64,000 nt of DNA from Flavobacteriaceae bacterium PS02338 (GCA_029959615.1 JASCOD010000007.1:62001-126000), one strand, 5' to 3'; shown: positions 43,321 to 53,703, counted from the stretch's first letter. Numbers and translations are program-made. The notes: generated by a model from the letters alone, not told the origin.

Positions 43321-45918
43321 TACGATGCCGTTTGGATGATAAAGCTGAACAACGGGGCAATTTGTGACCACGAAGTAGGTGCAGGAAAAACCCTTGTGAT
43401 GTGTACCGCAGCACAGGAAATGAAACGTTTGGGATTGGCCCATAAGCCGATGATTATCGGGCTGAAAAGCAATGTTCACGAAATTGCCGAAGCCTACCGC
43501 ACCGCTTACCCACACGCCAAAATACTGTTTCCGAGCAAAGAAGATTTTACGCCCCAAAAACGTCTGCGGATTTTTGGCGATATTAAAAACAACGATTGGG
43601 ATTGTGTTATTCTCACACACGACCAATTCGGAATGATACCGCAATCGCCCGAAATGCAAAAGGAAATTCTCCAAATCGAGTTAGATAGCGTAGAACGAAA
43701 CCTCGATGCGCTGCAATCGCAAGGCAAAGAAATTACCAGAGGAATGCTTGCAGGAGTAATCAAGCGAAAAGAAAACCTTGAAGTAAAGCTCAAAACCCTT
43801 GAACACGATATTGAGAACCGCAAAGATGATGTAGTGGACTTTAAGATGATGGGTATTGACCATTTGTTCGTAGATGAAAGCCACCAATTCAAAAATCTGA
43901 TGTTTAACACAAGACATTCAAGAGTTGCGGGATTGGGAAATGTGGACGGAAGCCTAAAAGCAATGAACCTGCTCTTTGCAATCCGCACCATTCAGGAACG
44001 TATTAATGCAGATATGGGAGCAACCTTTCTTTCAGGTACAACTATCAGCAACTCATTAACCGAACTGTACCTGCTGTTCAAATACCTGCGACCAAGAGCA
44101 ATGGAAAAACAAGGCATTCATTCTTTTGATGCGTGGGCAGCCATCTATGCAAGGAAAACGACCGATTATGAATTTTCGGTTGCCAATAACATTGTAGCAA
44201 AAGAACGCTTCCGCTACTTTATCAAGGTGCCGGAATTGGCTCAATTCTATTCTGAAATTACAGATTACAGAACGGCAAAAGATATAGGCATTGACCGCCC
44301 CAATAAGAACGAGGTATTGTATAACATACCGCCTACTCCAGACCAGGAAGATTTTATCAAAAAGCTAATGGAGTTTGCCAAAACAGGAAATGCTACCTTA
44401 TTAGGAAGAGAACCTTTATCACAAAGCGAAGAAAAAGCAAAGATGCTTATCGCGACGGACTACGCCCGTAAAATGTCTTTGGATATGCGGATGGTAAGCG
44501 GTGCGTATGATGACCACCCCGATAGCAAGGCTTCGCATTGTGCGGCAAACATTGCCAAGTATTACAACCAATACAACGCACAGAAAGGAACGCAGTTCAT
44601 TTTCTCCGATTTGGGAACATACAAGCCGGGCGAATGGAATGTGTACTCCGAAATCAAGCGTAAGCTGGTGGAAGACCACGGCATACCTGCACACGAAGTC
44701 CGGTTTATACAGGAAGCCAAGAATGATAAGCAACGTAAGGAACTTATCAAGGGAATGAACGAGGGCAAAATCCGTGTGCTGTTCGGTTCTACAAGTATGT
44801 TGGGTACAGGTGTGAATGCACAAAAAAGAGCCGTTGCCGTTCATCATTTGGATACACCGTGGCGGCCAAGCGACCTTGCCCAAAGGGACGGTCGGGCAGT
44901 CCGAAAAGGCAATGAGATTGCCAAGTTCTTTGCCGACAACAAAGTAGATGTAATCATCTATGCCGTTGAAAAATCACTGGATAGCTACAAGTTTAACCTG
45001 CTGTACAATAAACAGCTATTTATAGACCAATTAAAAAACAACAATCTCGGCAAACGGACTATTGACGAGGGCAGTATGGATGAAAAATCTGGAATGAACT
45101 TTTCGGAATATGTGGCTATCCTTTCGGGAAATACCGACCTGTTGGATAAAGCCAAATTAGAAAAACAGATTGCCGGATTGGAAAGCGAAAAACAGGCGTT
45201 TAACCGTTCCAAGTTCAGTGCCAAATACAAGCTGCAAGACTTTACGGAATTGCTGGATAGTACGCAATCCCGATTAAATAGAATGAGCCTCGATTGGGAA
45301 AACTTACAGCAACGCATACAAAAACGTTCGGACGGTACAATTGCAAATCCTGTACAGTTGGACGGTTTACCGCCCAATGCGGATATTAAACAAATCGGTG
45401 CAAAGCTCAACCAGCTTGCGGACAAAGCCCGCACCGGAGGTCAGTATGAAGAAATCGGTACGTTGTACGGATTTACATTATTGGTCAAAACCGAAATGTC
45501 CGAAAAAGAAGGCGTGGATATTCGGGTAAACCGATTTTTGGTACAAGGCGAGGGCAATATCAAATACACATTCAATAACGGTTTAATGGCGAAAGACCCT
45601 GAAACCGCTTCAATGAATTTTTTAAGGGCATTGGAAAAACTACCCGGCTACGTCAAACAGGAGCAGGAGAAAATTGCCGAACTGCAAAAAGATTTACCTG
45701 TTCTTCAGGAGGTGGTCAATGGAACCTGGTCTAAGGAAAACCGATTGAGTGAGCTCAAAACGGAACTGGCTGCCGTTGAACGAAAGATACAGTTGTCTAT
45801 CACGCCTGACCCCAAAGAGGAACCTGCGGAACAAACCGAAAAACAAAAAGAAACTTCAAATATTTCGGAGAGTATTGTAAGGACAAAAGGTATTCATTTA
45901 CCCCGTGGGGTTTTATAA
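43321..45918 (+). pseudogene. C-terminal part of a large conjugative-element helicase, N-terminus lost
   Basis: About 865 residues in frame from 43321 (YDAVWMIKLNNGAIC ...). It contains an SF2 helicase core: motif I DHEVGAGKTLVM, Walker B VDESHQFKN (DESH at about 180-183 from the ATG at 43336), TFLSGTTISNS, and motif VI AQRDGRAVRKGN (about 515-526), followed by a coiled C-terminus. This matches the last half of the 1,700-1,900-residue helicase/N6-methylase-like proteins of Bacteroidota integrative conjugative elements. The methylase and upstream parts are absent; the frame joins a SIR2 gene fragment at about 43320. The ATG at 43336 lies within the helicase motif I region and is not a native start. 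The stop appears natural. Confidence 0.8.
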
Positions 45919-46153
45919 GAAAGTCATTCCCTGTCACCCTGCTCGTCCATTTTCTTGAAAGCCCGTCACTCATGGAATTTTGTCCTATTGGTTTTCCTGT
46001 TCCGCAATTCAAGGTATGTAGGATAAAAGTCACCGCAGCAGCAGTTTCAATTTGGTTAGTACTGTTTTGAGCTTGGTAAATTTATAAAAAAATGAGCATC
46101 GCTTTAATCCTTATCTAATGCAGAATGTTATACCGGATATGTACCTTTCACTA

Positions 46154-48670
46154 TCACATAAGGGTTGATTTTTTCATTCTTCTAAACAATTTATAAATTT
46201 CAAACCACAAAACTGAAACCGCCGCTACCGATAATGTCATCCCTAACTCCTGTAAGTCCAATCCGGTTACGTGAAAGAAATTTGTAGCAGGTGCAATATA
46301 CAGTATGGCAAAAAGTAATACCAAAGTTAGACCGGTAATAACCGGGAAGAGGGGATTCTTATTCTTGAAGCTGTCAAACACACTGTAAGAGAAGGAACGG
46401 TTCACGAGGCTCAACAATATATTTGCGATAATCAGTGTGGTAAAAACCATTGCCCTTGTTTTTTCTTCGCTGCCACCATTCAGAACAGACCATTGATAGG
46501 TAAATAATACGCCTGCTGTGATTACTAACCCCTGTATGATACTGATGGCCAACTCACGCAAATTCAAAAAGGTATCGGTCATTGCTCTGGGCGGTTGTTG
46601 CATCGTATTTTTCTCCATCGGTTCGTTTTCATACACAATGGAGCAGGTAGGTCCCATCACCAATTCCAGAAAGATAACGTGTACAGGTGTAAATATCTGT
46701 GGAAATATCCAGCCCAAAAATAAAGGCAAAGATACCGTCAGTATAATTGGTATATGGATAGAAATGATGTACTGTATAGCTTTTTTGATATTGGCATAAA
46801 TCCTTCTTCCGGCAGCAATACCTATAACTAATTTTTCAAGGTCGTCATTGGTTATCACCAAAGATGCGGCTGCTTTTGCAATTTCTGTTCCTTTGTTGCC
46901 CATTGCCACGCCTATATGAGCTGCTTTAAGAGCAGGGCCGTCATTTACACCATCGCCCAGCATCGCCACCACTTCACCTTTCTTTTTCAGTGCATTCACC
47001 ACGCTAAGTTTAGCTTCGGGAAACATCCGGGTAAATAAAACGGTGCGTTCAGCCACCGGTATTAATGCTTCTTCCGAGTAAGCCGCCACATCGGTTCCGT
47101 TCAGGACTTCAGCGGTATTGACGATGCCTGCCTGGGAGGCGATGCTGCGTGTTGTATCAGCATTATCTCCCGTGATTACCTTCACCTTGATGCCTGCTTC
47201 ATAAATATGACGGAATACTTCCCGTATCCCTTCCTTCGGAGGATCATAGAACACAACCAATCCCAAAAATTCAAATTCAAAATCCTGTTGTCTTTCCGGA
47301 AAATCATTGCCTTCAAAACCGGATTTGGCTACTCCCAACACCCGGTATCCCTGCTGCCCGAACTCCCTGATAAGGCCTCTGATTTTATCCTTTTCGGTAT
47401 CCGAGAGCGTAGCGACAGCAAGAATAGCTTCGGGAGCTCCTTTGGCAGCTATAATTCTTTCTTTTTCTGAATTTTCGAAAAGATGCGTCATCATAGGTGG
47501 TTTACCTTCCAATGGATATTCGTGGAACATCTGGTAATCTTTTCTTACATCGTCTCTTTGTGTCTGTTCATACACCTGGTGAAGCGTTTTTTCCATCGGG
47601 TCAAACGGAACGGGTTCGCTACTCCACATCGCATAGTCTATCAATGCTGCCAGTTCGGGGTTGGCAAATTCTTTTTCATCAAAAGTTTTGTCAGATCGGT
47701 AATCATACAACTGTTTAAGCTGCATAGAGTTTTCGGTAATAGTACCTGTTTTATCGGTACAGATAACCGTGGTACTGCCTAACGTTTCTACGATACTGCT
47801 TCTTTTTATGATGATGCCCTCCCGCATCAGCTTCCAGGCACCCAAAGCCATAAACGTGGTGAATGCAACGGGAATTTCTTCGGGAAGGACAGACATCGCC
47901 ATGGTAAGACCGTTCAACAGACTGTCAACAAGATTACCCGTCCGTATGAAACTGAACATCCAAACCATTAGAAAAATGAGGATACCGGCAACAGCCATCC
48001 ATTTTACAAATTTCCGTATCTGAACCTGCAATGGTGAAATTTCTTCTTTTATCGTCAGGATAGATTCGCCGATCTTGCCGATTTGCGTTTGTTTTCCAAT
48101 CTGTTCTACTTCAAAGACCGCCAATCCCGAAACGGCAATCGTTCCGCTAAAAATTTTATTATTCCCCGGATCACTGTTTTTGAATACAGAAAAACTCTCA
48201 CCGGTTAATGATGCTTCATTGACTGAAAAGTCATTACTGTGGACAATCCGCCCGTCGGCATTGATGGTCCTTCCTTCTTCCGTAATGCACAAATCGCCTA
48301 TGACAATATCATGCGTAGCTATTTTGACCACTTCCGAATTTCTGATTACCGTGCTCAGCGGTTCATTCAGCTTTTCTAATTCCGCCAGTGCTTTTTTGCT
48401 GCGGTTGTCCTGATAAAAGGAAATAGCAGATACGGCAATAATGGCCAGAAACATAAACAGTGCTTCGCCATAATCGCCTACGATCACATAGATAATTGAA
48501 ATAGCAAAGAGCAGGATTAGCATTGGCTCTTTCAATATGTTGATCAACATATCCAGCAGGGAATTTTTGCCAATTGCCTCCATCCGGTTGTAGCCATACC
48601 GCTCCCGGGAAACCTTTACCTCGTTTACCGTCAGCCCTTTTAGATGATTGGGTATATTATAAGTTGTCAT
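46154..48670 (-). CDS. Cation-transporting P-type ATPase (P2-type)
   Basis: An 838-residue inner-membrane pump. The actuator TGES motif is at residues 157-160, the phosphorylation site Asp306 in CTDKTGTITEN, and the hinge GDGVNDGPALK near 597-607. The ion-binding helix M4 reads PEEIP (263-267) instead of the PEGLP usual in Ca2+-ATPases. The length and C-terminal membrane block (about 640-838) fit P2A/P2B-like pumps. Calcium, manganese or another divalent cation is plausible; the altered M4 makes the ion uncertain. It has no CPC or HMA metal-binding domain, so it is not a classical Cu/Zn/Cd P1B pump. It lies between the truncated helicase and rteC and was probably acquired with the element. 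Confidence 0.88.
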   Translation of the reverse strand: MTTYNIPNHLKGLTVNEVKVSRERYGYNRMEAIGKNSLLDMLINILKEPMLILLFAISIIYVIVGDYGEALFMFLAIIAVSAISFYQDNRSKKALAELEKLNEPLSTVIRNSEVVKIATHDIVIGDLCITEEGRTINADGRIVHSNDFSVNEASLTGESFSVFKNSDPGNNKIFSGTIAVSGLAVFEVEQIGKQTQIGKIGESILTIKEEISPLQVQIRKFVKWMAVAGILIFLMVWMFSFIRTGNLVDSLLNGLTMAMSVLPEEIPVAFTTFMALGAWKLMREGIIIKRSSIVETLGSTTVICTDKTGTITENSMQLKQLYDYRSDKTFDEKEFANPELAALIDYAMWSSEPVPFDPMEKTLHQVYEQTQRDDVRKDYQMFHEYPLEGKPPMMTHLFENSEKERIIAAKGAPEAILAVATLSDTEKDKIRGLIREFGQQGYRVLGVAKSGFEGNDFPERQQDFEFEFLGLVVFYDPPKEGIREVFRHIYEAGIKVKVITGDNADTTRSIASQAGIVNTAEVLNGTDVAAYSEEALIPVAERTVLFTRMFPEAKLSVVNALKKKGEVVAMLGDGVNDGPALKAAHIGVAMGNKGTEIAKAAASLVITNDDLEKLVIGIAAGRRIYANIKKAIQYIISIHIPIILTVSLPLFLGWIFPQIFTPVHVIFLELVMGPTCSIVYENEPMEKNTMQQPPRAMTDTFLNLRELAISIIQGLVITAGVLFTYQWSVLNGGSEEKTRAMVFTTLIIANILLSLVNRSFSYSVFDSFKNKNPLFPVITGLTLVLLFAILYIAPATNFFHVTGLDLQELGMTLSVAAVSVLWFEIYKLFRRMKKSTLM

Positions 48671-48823
48671 ATTTTTAAAATTATTGTTTATTAAATAGTA
48701 TCGGCATTAAGAGCTATTCTTGATAACAGCTTTCACGAACGCAGAGAAAGTAAGTTGGTAAAACATTTAATATATTAATAGTTAAAATACAATAAGTATC
48801 TTTTATTGCAATTAAAATCAATT

Positions 48824-49666
48824 CTATTTTTCTTCTTGATCATCCATTCTCCGTAACAGTCCTTCTTTTAGAGTATCAATAAATTTGGTTCGGTTAGTTT
48901 TTCTATTGCGAAGTTCTAAAAAGGTATGGTAAAAATCTCCCAAATCAACATTGAATGTCTGCTCAAAATAAGTCGCAATTACTTTGATGTCTATGGTTCC
49001 ATTACCAAAAACCCCTTGAGTGTGTAATGCGTAAATTAATTCAATCAGTGCTGTTTTACTTGCTGTCCACATTAGCGTAGATTTGATTTTTTCCGCACTT
49101 TTCAGTGTGCTGTATCTAATATTATTAGAAAGATTATCCTCCAAATAAACCTGTATTAAGTCGTTCGCAATAATTTTGGCGACCTTATAGTCATGGGATG
49201 TTGAAAAACTATGATCAGATTCAAAATAGTAAGTATCCAAACTTAACTTAATATCATACTTCCCACGAACGAAATATTTGTGGTCAAGATAAGTGCTGTT
49301 GGTTCGATAATACTTATAGAATTCAAGATTATTATCAAAAAATCTTTTAAGATTAAATAACTCGTTGTTTAAATGTGTTTCAATTACCTTTTCACCACCA
49401 TAGGGCTTTTTGGTTTCTATCTTGTAGATAGAATTATAATAAATTAGTTTAGAAAGTACATTAGGCTTCAAATGTTTGAAAAAATGGATTTCTTCCTCAA
49501 TGTCTTTAAAACCACGTTTTAATACAACTTGTTTTAATTTAGCTATTTTGTCTATAGTTAAGCCAATAGCTTTTTCGCATAATGCTAAAGAGCCATTAAA
49601 TTCGATAGATAACTCATTAATCTCGTCATCTAAATCTCTAATTATGTTTTTACAAAAATCGTTCAT
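48824..49666 (-). CDS. rteC: RteC-like regulator of conjugative transposon excision
   Basis: A 280-residue protein matching RteC of CTnDOT-type elements: an N-terminal helical region (LCEKAIGLTIDKIAKLKQVV), a central FFKHLKPNVLSKLIYY and FRGKYDIKLSLDTYYFESD-like block, and a C-terminal winged-helix region (ASKTALIELIYALHTQGVFGNG ... TFLELRNRKTNRTKFID). In CTnDOT, RteC activates the excision genes after RteA/RteB sensing of tetracycline. Here no rteA/rteB or excision genes are visible nearby. It is the strongest marker that 43-64 kb belongs to an integrative conjugative element. Confidence 0.88.
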   Translation of the reverse strand: MNDFCKNIIRDLDDEINELSIEFNGSLALCEKAIGLTIDKIAKLKQVVLKRGFKDIEEEIHFFKHLKPNVLSKLIYYNSIYKIETKKPYGGEKVIETHLNNELFNLKRFFDNNLEFYKYYRTNSTYLDHKYFVRGKYDIKLSLDTYYFESDHSFSTSHDYKVAKIIANDLIQVYLEDNLSNNIRYSTLKSAEKIKSTLMWTASKTALIELIYALHTQGVFGNGTIDIKVIATYFEQTFNVDLGDFYHTFLELRNRKTNRTKFIDTLKEGLLRRMDDQEEK

Positions 49667-49754
49667 TTAAAAAGGTAGTATGATATGGCTATTCTTTAAA
49701 GGATTTTCCTTGCACTAAACCATAAATATTCAATAATAAAATTGTTTTGGATTC

Positions 49755-50357
49755 TCAAAAAGACTTTATCAAGCCTTCCAGGTATTCTATATTGGCTTTC
49801 TTTCCGGTTAACAGCCTATCTTTGCAATATGCTGTATAAAAACAGTGTTTGTTGAGAAAGTCCAATGACTTCTGTAATTTATCTGGAATTATGTGCCCTG
49901 ATCGTTGTTCTGTTTCTTTCCATACAAGTTCATCCATTTGACGGAAATCTTTGGTTCCTAAATGGTACACATCCGAATCCCGTAAAATATCTTCGATTAA
50001 ATTGGTTGGTTTTGTATTTGCCTCTGTTGCCATAATCGCTTTGTTTATTGCCAGTATAATACTGGCATCAATTTTCTGGCTACGTAAAAATTGTTCCATA
50101 ATAAATGCTCCTCTTTTTTCATGGCCATCCATTGGCCCAAATAATTGACCGGTATCGTGGAACCATGCTGCCGCCAACAAAACAAATCTTTCCATATTTT
50201 TCAAACGATAGAAATCTGCCATTTCAGCTGCATTTTTAACAACAGCCTTTGTGTGTTCCAGATTATGATAGCATAGTTCAGCGGTAGTCTTTGAATCAAA
50301 CAGGCTTACTACATACTCCGCTATTCTTTTTAAATAATTTTGCTTTGATATATCCAT
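49755..50357 (-). CDS. HD-domain phosphohydrolase
   Basis: A 200-residue protein with an HD metal-binding fold: His in CYHNLEHTK (about residue 30), the His-Asp pair in AAWFHDTGQLFGPMDGHEKRG (about 67-88) and a later Asp in ILRDSDVYHLG. HD proteins hydrolyse nucleotides or phosphodiesters; no second domain gives a substrate. It is the last clear gene of the long minus-strand cargo transcript, 78 bases after the VIT gene. Confidence 0.8.
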   Translation of the reverse strand: MDISKQNYLKRIAEYVVSLFDSKTTAELCYHNLEHTKAVVKNAAEMADFYRLKNMERFVLLAAAWFHDTGQLFGPMDGHEKRGAFIMEQFLRSQKIDASIILAINKAIMATEANTKPTNLIEDILRDSDVYHLGTKDFRQMDELVWKETEQRSGHIIPDKLQKSLDFLNKHCFYTAYCKDRLLTGKKANIEYLEGLIKSF

Positions 50358-50435
50358 TGTATCAATATTTATTAAATTGACAATTACATTGGGATTAAAA
50401 CCTAAATATTCTTTTGATTTTGCCGTTCATCATTG

Positions 50436-51125
50436 TTAGGAAATATTTACGCCAAATACATACCCAACAATTGCCGTTATTACCATTGCAATAGTCCCCC
50501 AGAAGCAAATTCTAACTATTGCGACCCCTATATTGGAGCCCCCTGTTTTGGCAGCAATAGCCCCCAAAATCATTAAGAAAATAATCGAAAAACCATATTG
50601 GTAATACACCATATTTTTTTCTGGAGCAAAAATGGAGACCATCATTGGCAACGCTGCTCCGGAAAGAAAAGAGAAAAACGATGCTACTGAAGCCTGAAAA
50701 GGTTTTGCTACAGTAATCTCGTTTATTCCTAATTCGTCTTTTGTATGTGCTTCCAGTGCATTGTGATCTGTAAGTTCTTTCGCCACGAGCATTGCTGTTT
50801 CTTTGCTGACACCTCTTTTTTTATAAATTTTTGCCAATTCGTGGAGTTCAATTTCAGGCATTTTTTCTAACTCTTTCATCTCCCTGTTTATGTCCGATTT
50901 TTCTGTATCAGCTTGTGAGCTTACAGAAACATATTCTCCTGCGGCCATCGACATTGCTCCTGCGATGGTTCCCGCCAAAGCCGCCAAAATTATAGCATGT
51001 CGGCTGGGATCTGCGGCAGCAACTCCAATTACAATACTTGTGGTGGAAAGCAATCCGTCATTAGCTCCTAAAACAGCAGCTCTTAACCAACCCACTCTGT
51101 TTACATAATGTTTTTCCAATTCCAT
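50436..51125 (-). CDS. VIT1/CCC1 family iron/manganese transporter
   Basis: A 229-residue membrane protein with five helices. It opens with NRVGWLRAAVLGANDGLLSTTSIVIGVAAA (residues 9-38), which contains the conserved ND-G-x-x-S motif, and MSMAAGEYVSVSSQADTE (about 60-77), which contains the MAxGEYxSVxSQ signature. A charged cytoplasmic loop (EMKELEKMPEIELHELAKIYKKRG) with metal-binding glutamates follows. It moves Fe2+ or Mn2+ out of the cytoplasm. It lies 32 bases after the cytochrome b gene within the metal-resistance operon. Confidence 0.9.
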   Translation of the reverse strand: MELEKHYVNRVGWLRAAVLGANDGLLSTTSIVIGVAAADPSRHAIILAALAGTIAGAMSMAAGEYVSVSSQADTEKSDINREMKELEKMPEIELHELAKIYKKRGVSKETAMLVAKELTDHNALEAHTKDELGINEITVAKPFQASVASFFSFLSGAALPMMVSIFAPEKNMVYYQYGFSIIFLMILGAIAAKTGGSNIGVAIVRICFWGTIAMVITAIVGYVFGVNIS

Positions 51126-51157
51126 TTTTATAATTATTTATATAGTTTATATTATTT

Positions 51158-51733
51158 TTATTCTCCACCTATCATCTTAGATACTATTCCTTTTTTATTT
51201 GTCAGTTCACCAATTACGATTCCGCCAAAATGCAATAAAATGAATATCGGAAACCAATAAATGGCCCACTTATGAACAGCTTCCATGGGTTCTTTCCATT
51301 GACCATCACCCCATTTCAGGTAAAATCCTGTAACAATAGAAACGGCGATGAACAGATAAAAAATTACATAAATAAATCCTTGCATTCTTTCCTTTACTGA
51401 TTGGGATTTCTTCAACGGATCAGGAAATTTAATTCCCTTTACGAGCATATAAATTATCCTTACTAAGAATGCCAGAAACATAAAGTAGGCAGCATATTCA
51501 TGCCATTCCCACATCGGTTTCTGAATGCTTTTTACGATAGGTATTATCTGTCCCTTTTCAAGTGAAATGTTGTGGCTTTGCATCTCGGTTTCAACCGTAT
51601 CTATAATTGTTTTTTTGCTCATCCAGTACATCCGTAAAAATCCGGTAATAAATAAAATAGACATTAATAGTGCAACAGACCAATGTAAAATCCGGTGAAT
51701 TACTGTAAACTGATTTTTGTTTTCCATTTTCAT
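51158..51733 (-). CDS. Cytochrome b561-like membrane protein
   Basis: A 191-residue protein with four membrane helices and histidines placed to bind heme: HRILHWSVALL (residues 11-21), WEWHEYAAYFMFLAFLVRI (about 75-93) and VHKWAIYWFPIFILLHFGG (about 153-171). It is a diheme b-type cytochrome of the Ni/Fe-hydrogenase/formate-dehydrogenase gamma or b561 type that passes electrons between quinones and periplasmic partners. No dehydrogenase subunit is adjacent. Three bases separate it from the PAP2 gene, so the two are co-transcribed. Its partner may be the ApbE/DUF4266/DUF3570 group upstream (inference). Confidence 0.8.
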   Translation of the reverse strand: MKMENKNQFTVIHRILHWSVALLMSILFITGFLRMYWMSKKTIIDTVETEMQSHNISLEKGQIIPIVKSIQKPMWEWHEYAAYFMFLAFLVRIIYMLVKGIKFPDPLKKSQSVKERMQGFIYVIFYLFIAVSIVTGFYLKWGDGQWKEPMEAVHKWAIYWFPIFILLHFGGIVIGELTNKKGIVSKMIGGE

Positions 51734-51736
51734 ATT

Positions 51737-52492
51737 TTAAAATGTTTTAATGATTGCTAATCCAAATTGTTTTGTTTGATAAGTAGGTAGAATAACCAGT
51801 GATGCCTGATTCTTTTTATTTGCAAACCATTTTGAAATGGTTGGAAACAACCAATACGCCACTTCTGTCGATAGAATGCCAATGCCTGCTCCGGTCATCA
51901 CGTCACCAACCCAATGTTTGTCATTAAAAATCCGGTAGATTCCTGTCATGGCAGCAATCGGATAGCCGGAAATACCCAACCAAAAATTGGTTTCATTATA
52001 TTCCCTGAACATAAAATGTGCGGATGAAAAAGCCGTTGCCGTATGTCCGGAAGGGAAGGAAGTCTTACTGGAACCATCCGGACGTTCCTCGCCAACCAAC
52101 TGTTTGGTGGGCAAAACCATTGCCGCTGATATGAGTTGGGAGGTTGCATATATGATGGTTCTGTCCCTGAAATTATGTTTTCCTTTTACCCCCGACAGAT
52201 TGAGTCCATAGACTGCAATAGCAGGAGCATACTGCATGTAGTTGTCAATCTTAGCACCAGGCAAAATATGTTCCCTGCTCTCGTGACGGGTAGATTGGTT
52301 AAGTGTTTTCAAACCATCTGACATTAGACTTAAAACACCATAAGAAACCAAAATTGTGGGAATGATGAGCTTCTTAGTGGAAAACTGATAAGCAGGATTG
52401 GTTGTTTTAGACAAAATGCTGCTATCTGCTTCTATGTTTTGAGAAAAAAGCAAGGTTGGAAATAGAAGAAATATTAAGAAAACACGCTTCAT
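51737..52492 (-). CDS. PAP2-family phosphatase, membrane or periplasmic
   Basis: A 251-residue protein with a signal peptide (ending near LLFSQN). The three PAP2 motifs are readable: KQLVGEERPDGSS (K-x6-RP, near residues 129-141), FPSGHTATAFSSAH (PSGH, near 146-159) and IFNDKHWVGDVMTGAGIG (S/N-R-x5-H-x3-D, near 187-204). Such enzymes dephosphorylate phosphatidic acid, phosphatidylglycerol phosphate or undecaprenyl diphosphate at the outer face of the inner membrane. It follows the DUF3570 gene with one base between stop and start. Together with DgkA and the LTA-synthase-like enzyme of the same operon it suggests lipid head-group turnover (inference). Confidence 0.88.
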   Translation of the reverse strand: MKRVFLIFLLFPTLLFSQNIEADSSILSKTTNPAYQFSTKKLIIPTILVSYGVLSLMSDGLKTLNQSTRHESREHILPGAKIDNYMQYAPAIAVYGLNLSGVKGKHNFRDRTIIYATSQLISAAMVLPTKQLVGEERPDGSSKTSFPSGHTATAFSSAHFMFREYNETNFWLGISGYPIAAMTGIYRIFNDKHWVGDVMTGAGIGILSTEVAYWLFPTISKWFANKKNQASLVILPTYQTKQFGLAIIKTF

Positions 52493-52493
52493 T

Positions 52494-53672
52494 TTATTTA
52501 AACTTAAGGTTCAACGAAATGATATCACCCTTCATACCGGTTGTTTTTGTATAATGCCCATAGCGTATTTCAATCATATTGAATTTTGAGATTCCTAATA
52601 ATCCGTTGGGAAGATTGAACCTGGCCCCCATACCAAAGAACTGGCTGTTAAATCCGGACAGATCATAATTGCTGGTATAAAACCCGTTGGATTCGTTGTG
52701 TGTTTGGTAGGTACCGAAATACTTTACCGCTGTCTGGGTATAATACCTGTAGAAAGGACTGAGGGAAACAAAAGGGGATAATTTTACCGGTGTTTCTATA
52801 TTGAAAGTATGTGAATTTATACCCCAATTATCTGTATAATAGCGGTAATAGGTTCGGATAATGAACCGGTCACCCAAGAAATAATTGGCACGGAAACCCA
52901 AAGGGAGCTTGAACCGGTTATCAGGAAGTTTTTCCTGATGTACGCTTCCATCCGAAAAATATACACGGTGAAACGGAAGGCTCAATAGTCCGTTTTGCTG
53001 AACGGCATCTACAAGAAATACGAGCTGTAAATTGGCATTGATAATCTGCGAATAAGAAAGTGATGCCGCAAAAGTATTCCGGCTATCTGTTCCGCCGTCT
53101 TCTGCTGTCCCTTGCCTCAATTCTATGGGAAGAATAAGTTTTACCTGATCGATATACGCATGAAGATTGGTTGTTAATTCTCCCATTTTATTGGCTGTTT
53201 TTTTGGAGAAACCAATATTTGCCCCAAAAGATTGATAGTCATATTCGGTGGAAGAAGACACGCCTGCCATAAAACTGTTTCCCTTTTCTTCATTTTCTAC
53301 CTGCCAGCTCAAGGAAGGATAAACTCTGATGTCCTGACTGGATGCTGAGGAATTGGCCTTGAGGTCTATCATATCCGAAGAGGCAGAAGTATAGTGGTCT
53401 ATGCCCAATTCTGCCCCAAAAGTGTGTTTGCGTTTTTTCTTGTCATATCGGATGAGTTTCACATTGATTATATTGGAAATATCGGTCAGCTTTTCTGTTT
53501 CGATACCTCCCGTTACCGCAGAATTGTTCCCATCCTGTTTGTAATAACTGGACACTAAATTTACTTCATCAACTTTTAATTTTCCGACCGATGCAGAATC
53601 TGTTTTTATTTGCTGTGCCTGGATTTGATAAAAACTAAAAAGTCCTAATGCACTAATATATATTCTTTTCAT
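52494..53672 (-). CDS. DUF3570 outer-membrane beta-barrel protein
   Basis: A 392-residue protein from the ATG at 53670-53672. An open extension to 53762 overlaps the DUF4266 gene and would hide the signal peptide (MKRIYISALGLFSFYQIQAQ), so it is rejected. The body is a series of amphipathic beta strands with aromatic girdles (LRANYFLGDRFIIRTYYRYYTD ... SPFYRYYTQTA) and a short charged ending typical of barrels. DUF3570 proteins are uncharacterised but often lie next to DUF4266 and ApbE genes, as here. It may form an outer-membrane conduit for a redox or metal-handling system (inference). Confidence 0.85.
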   Translation of the reverse strand: MKRIYISALGLFSFYQIQAQQIKTDSASVGKLKVDEVNLVSSYYKQDGNNSAVTGGIETEKLTDISNIINVKLIRYDKKKRKHTFGAELGIDHYTSASSDMIDLKANSSASSQDIRVYPSLSWQVENEEKGNSFMAGVSSSTEYDYQSFGANIGFSKKTANKMGELTTNLHAYIDQVKLILPIELRQGTAEDGGTDSRNTFAASLSYSQIINANLQLVFLVDAVQQNGLLSLPFHRVYFSDGSVHQEKLPDNRFKLPLGFRANYFLGDRFIIRTYYRYYTDNWGINSHTFNIETPVKLSPFVSLSPFYRYYTQTAVKYFGTYQTHNESNGFYTSNYDLSGFNSQFFGMGARFNLPNGLLGISKFNMIEIRYGHYTKTTGMKGDIISLNLKFK

Positions 53673-53703
53673 TTTTCTTTTTCGGGTTACTATTTCACTG
53701 ATT

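Noticed and set aside
43336..45918. Intact helicase gene starting at 43336
   Set aside because: The frame continues upstream with helicase residues and motif I is at the very start, so the true N-terminal half is missing.
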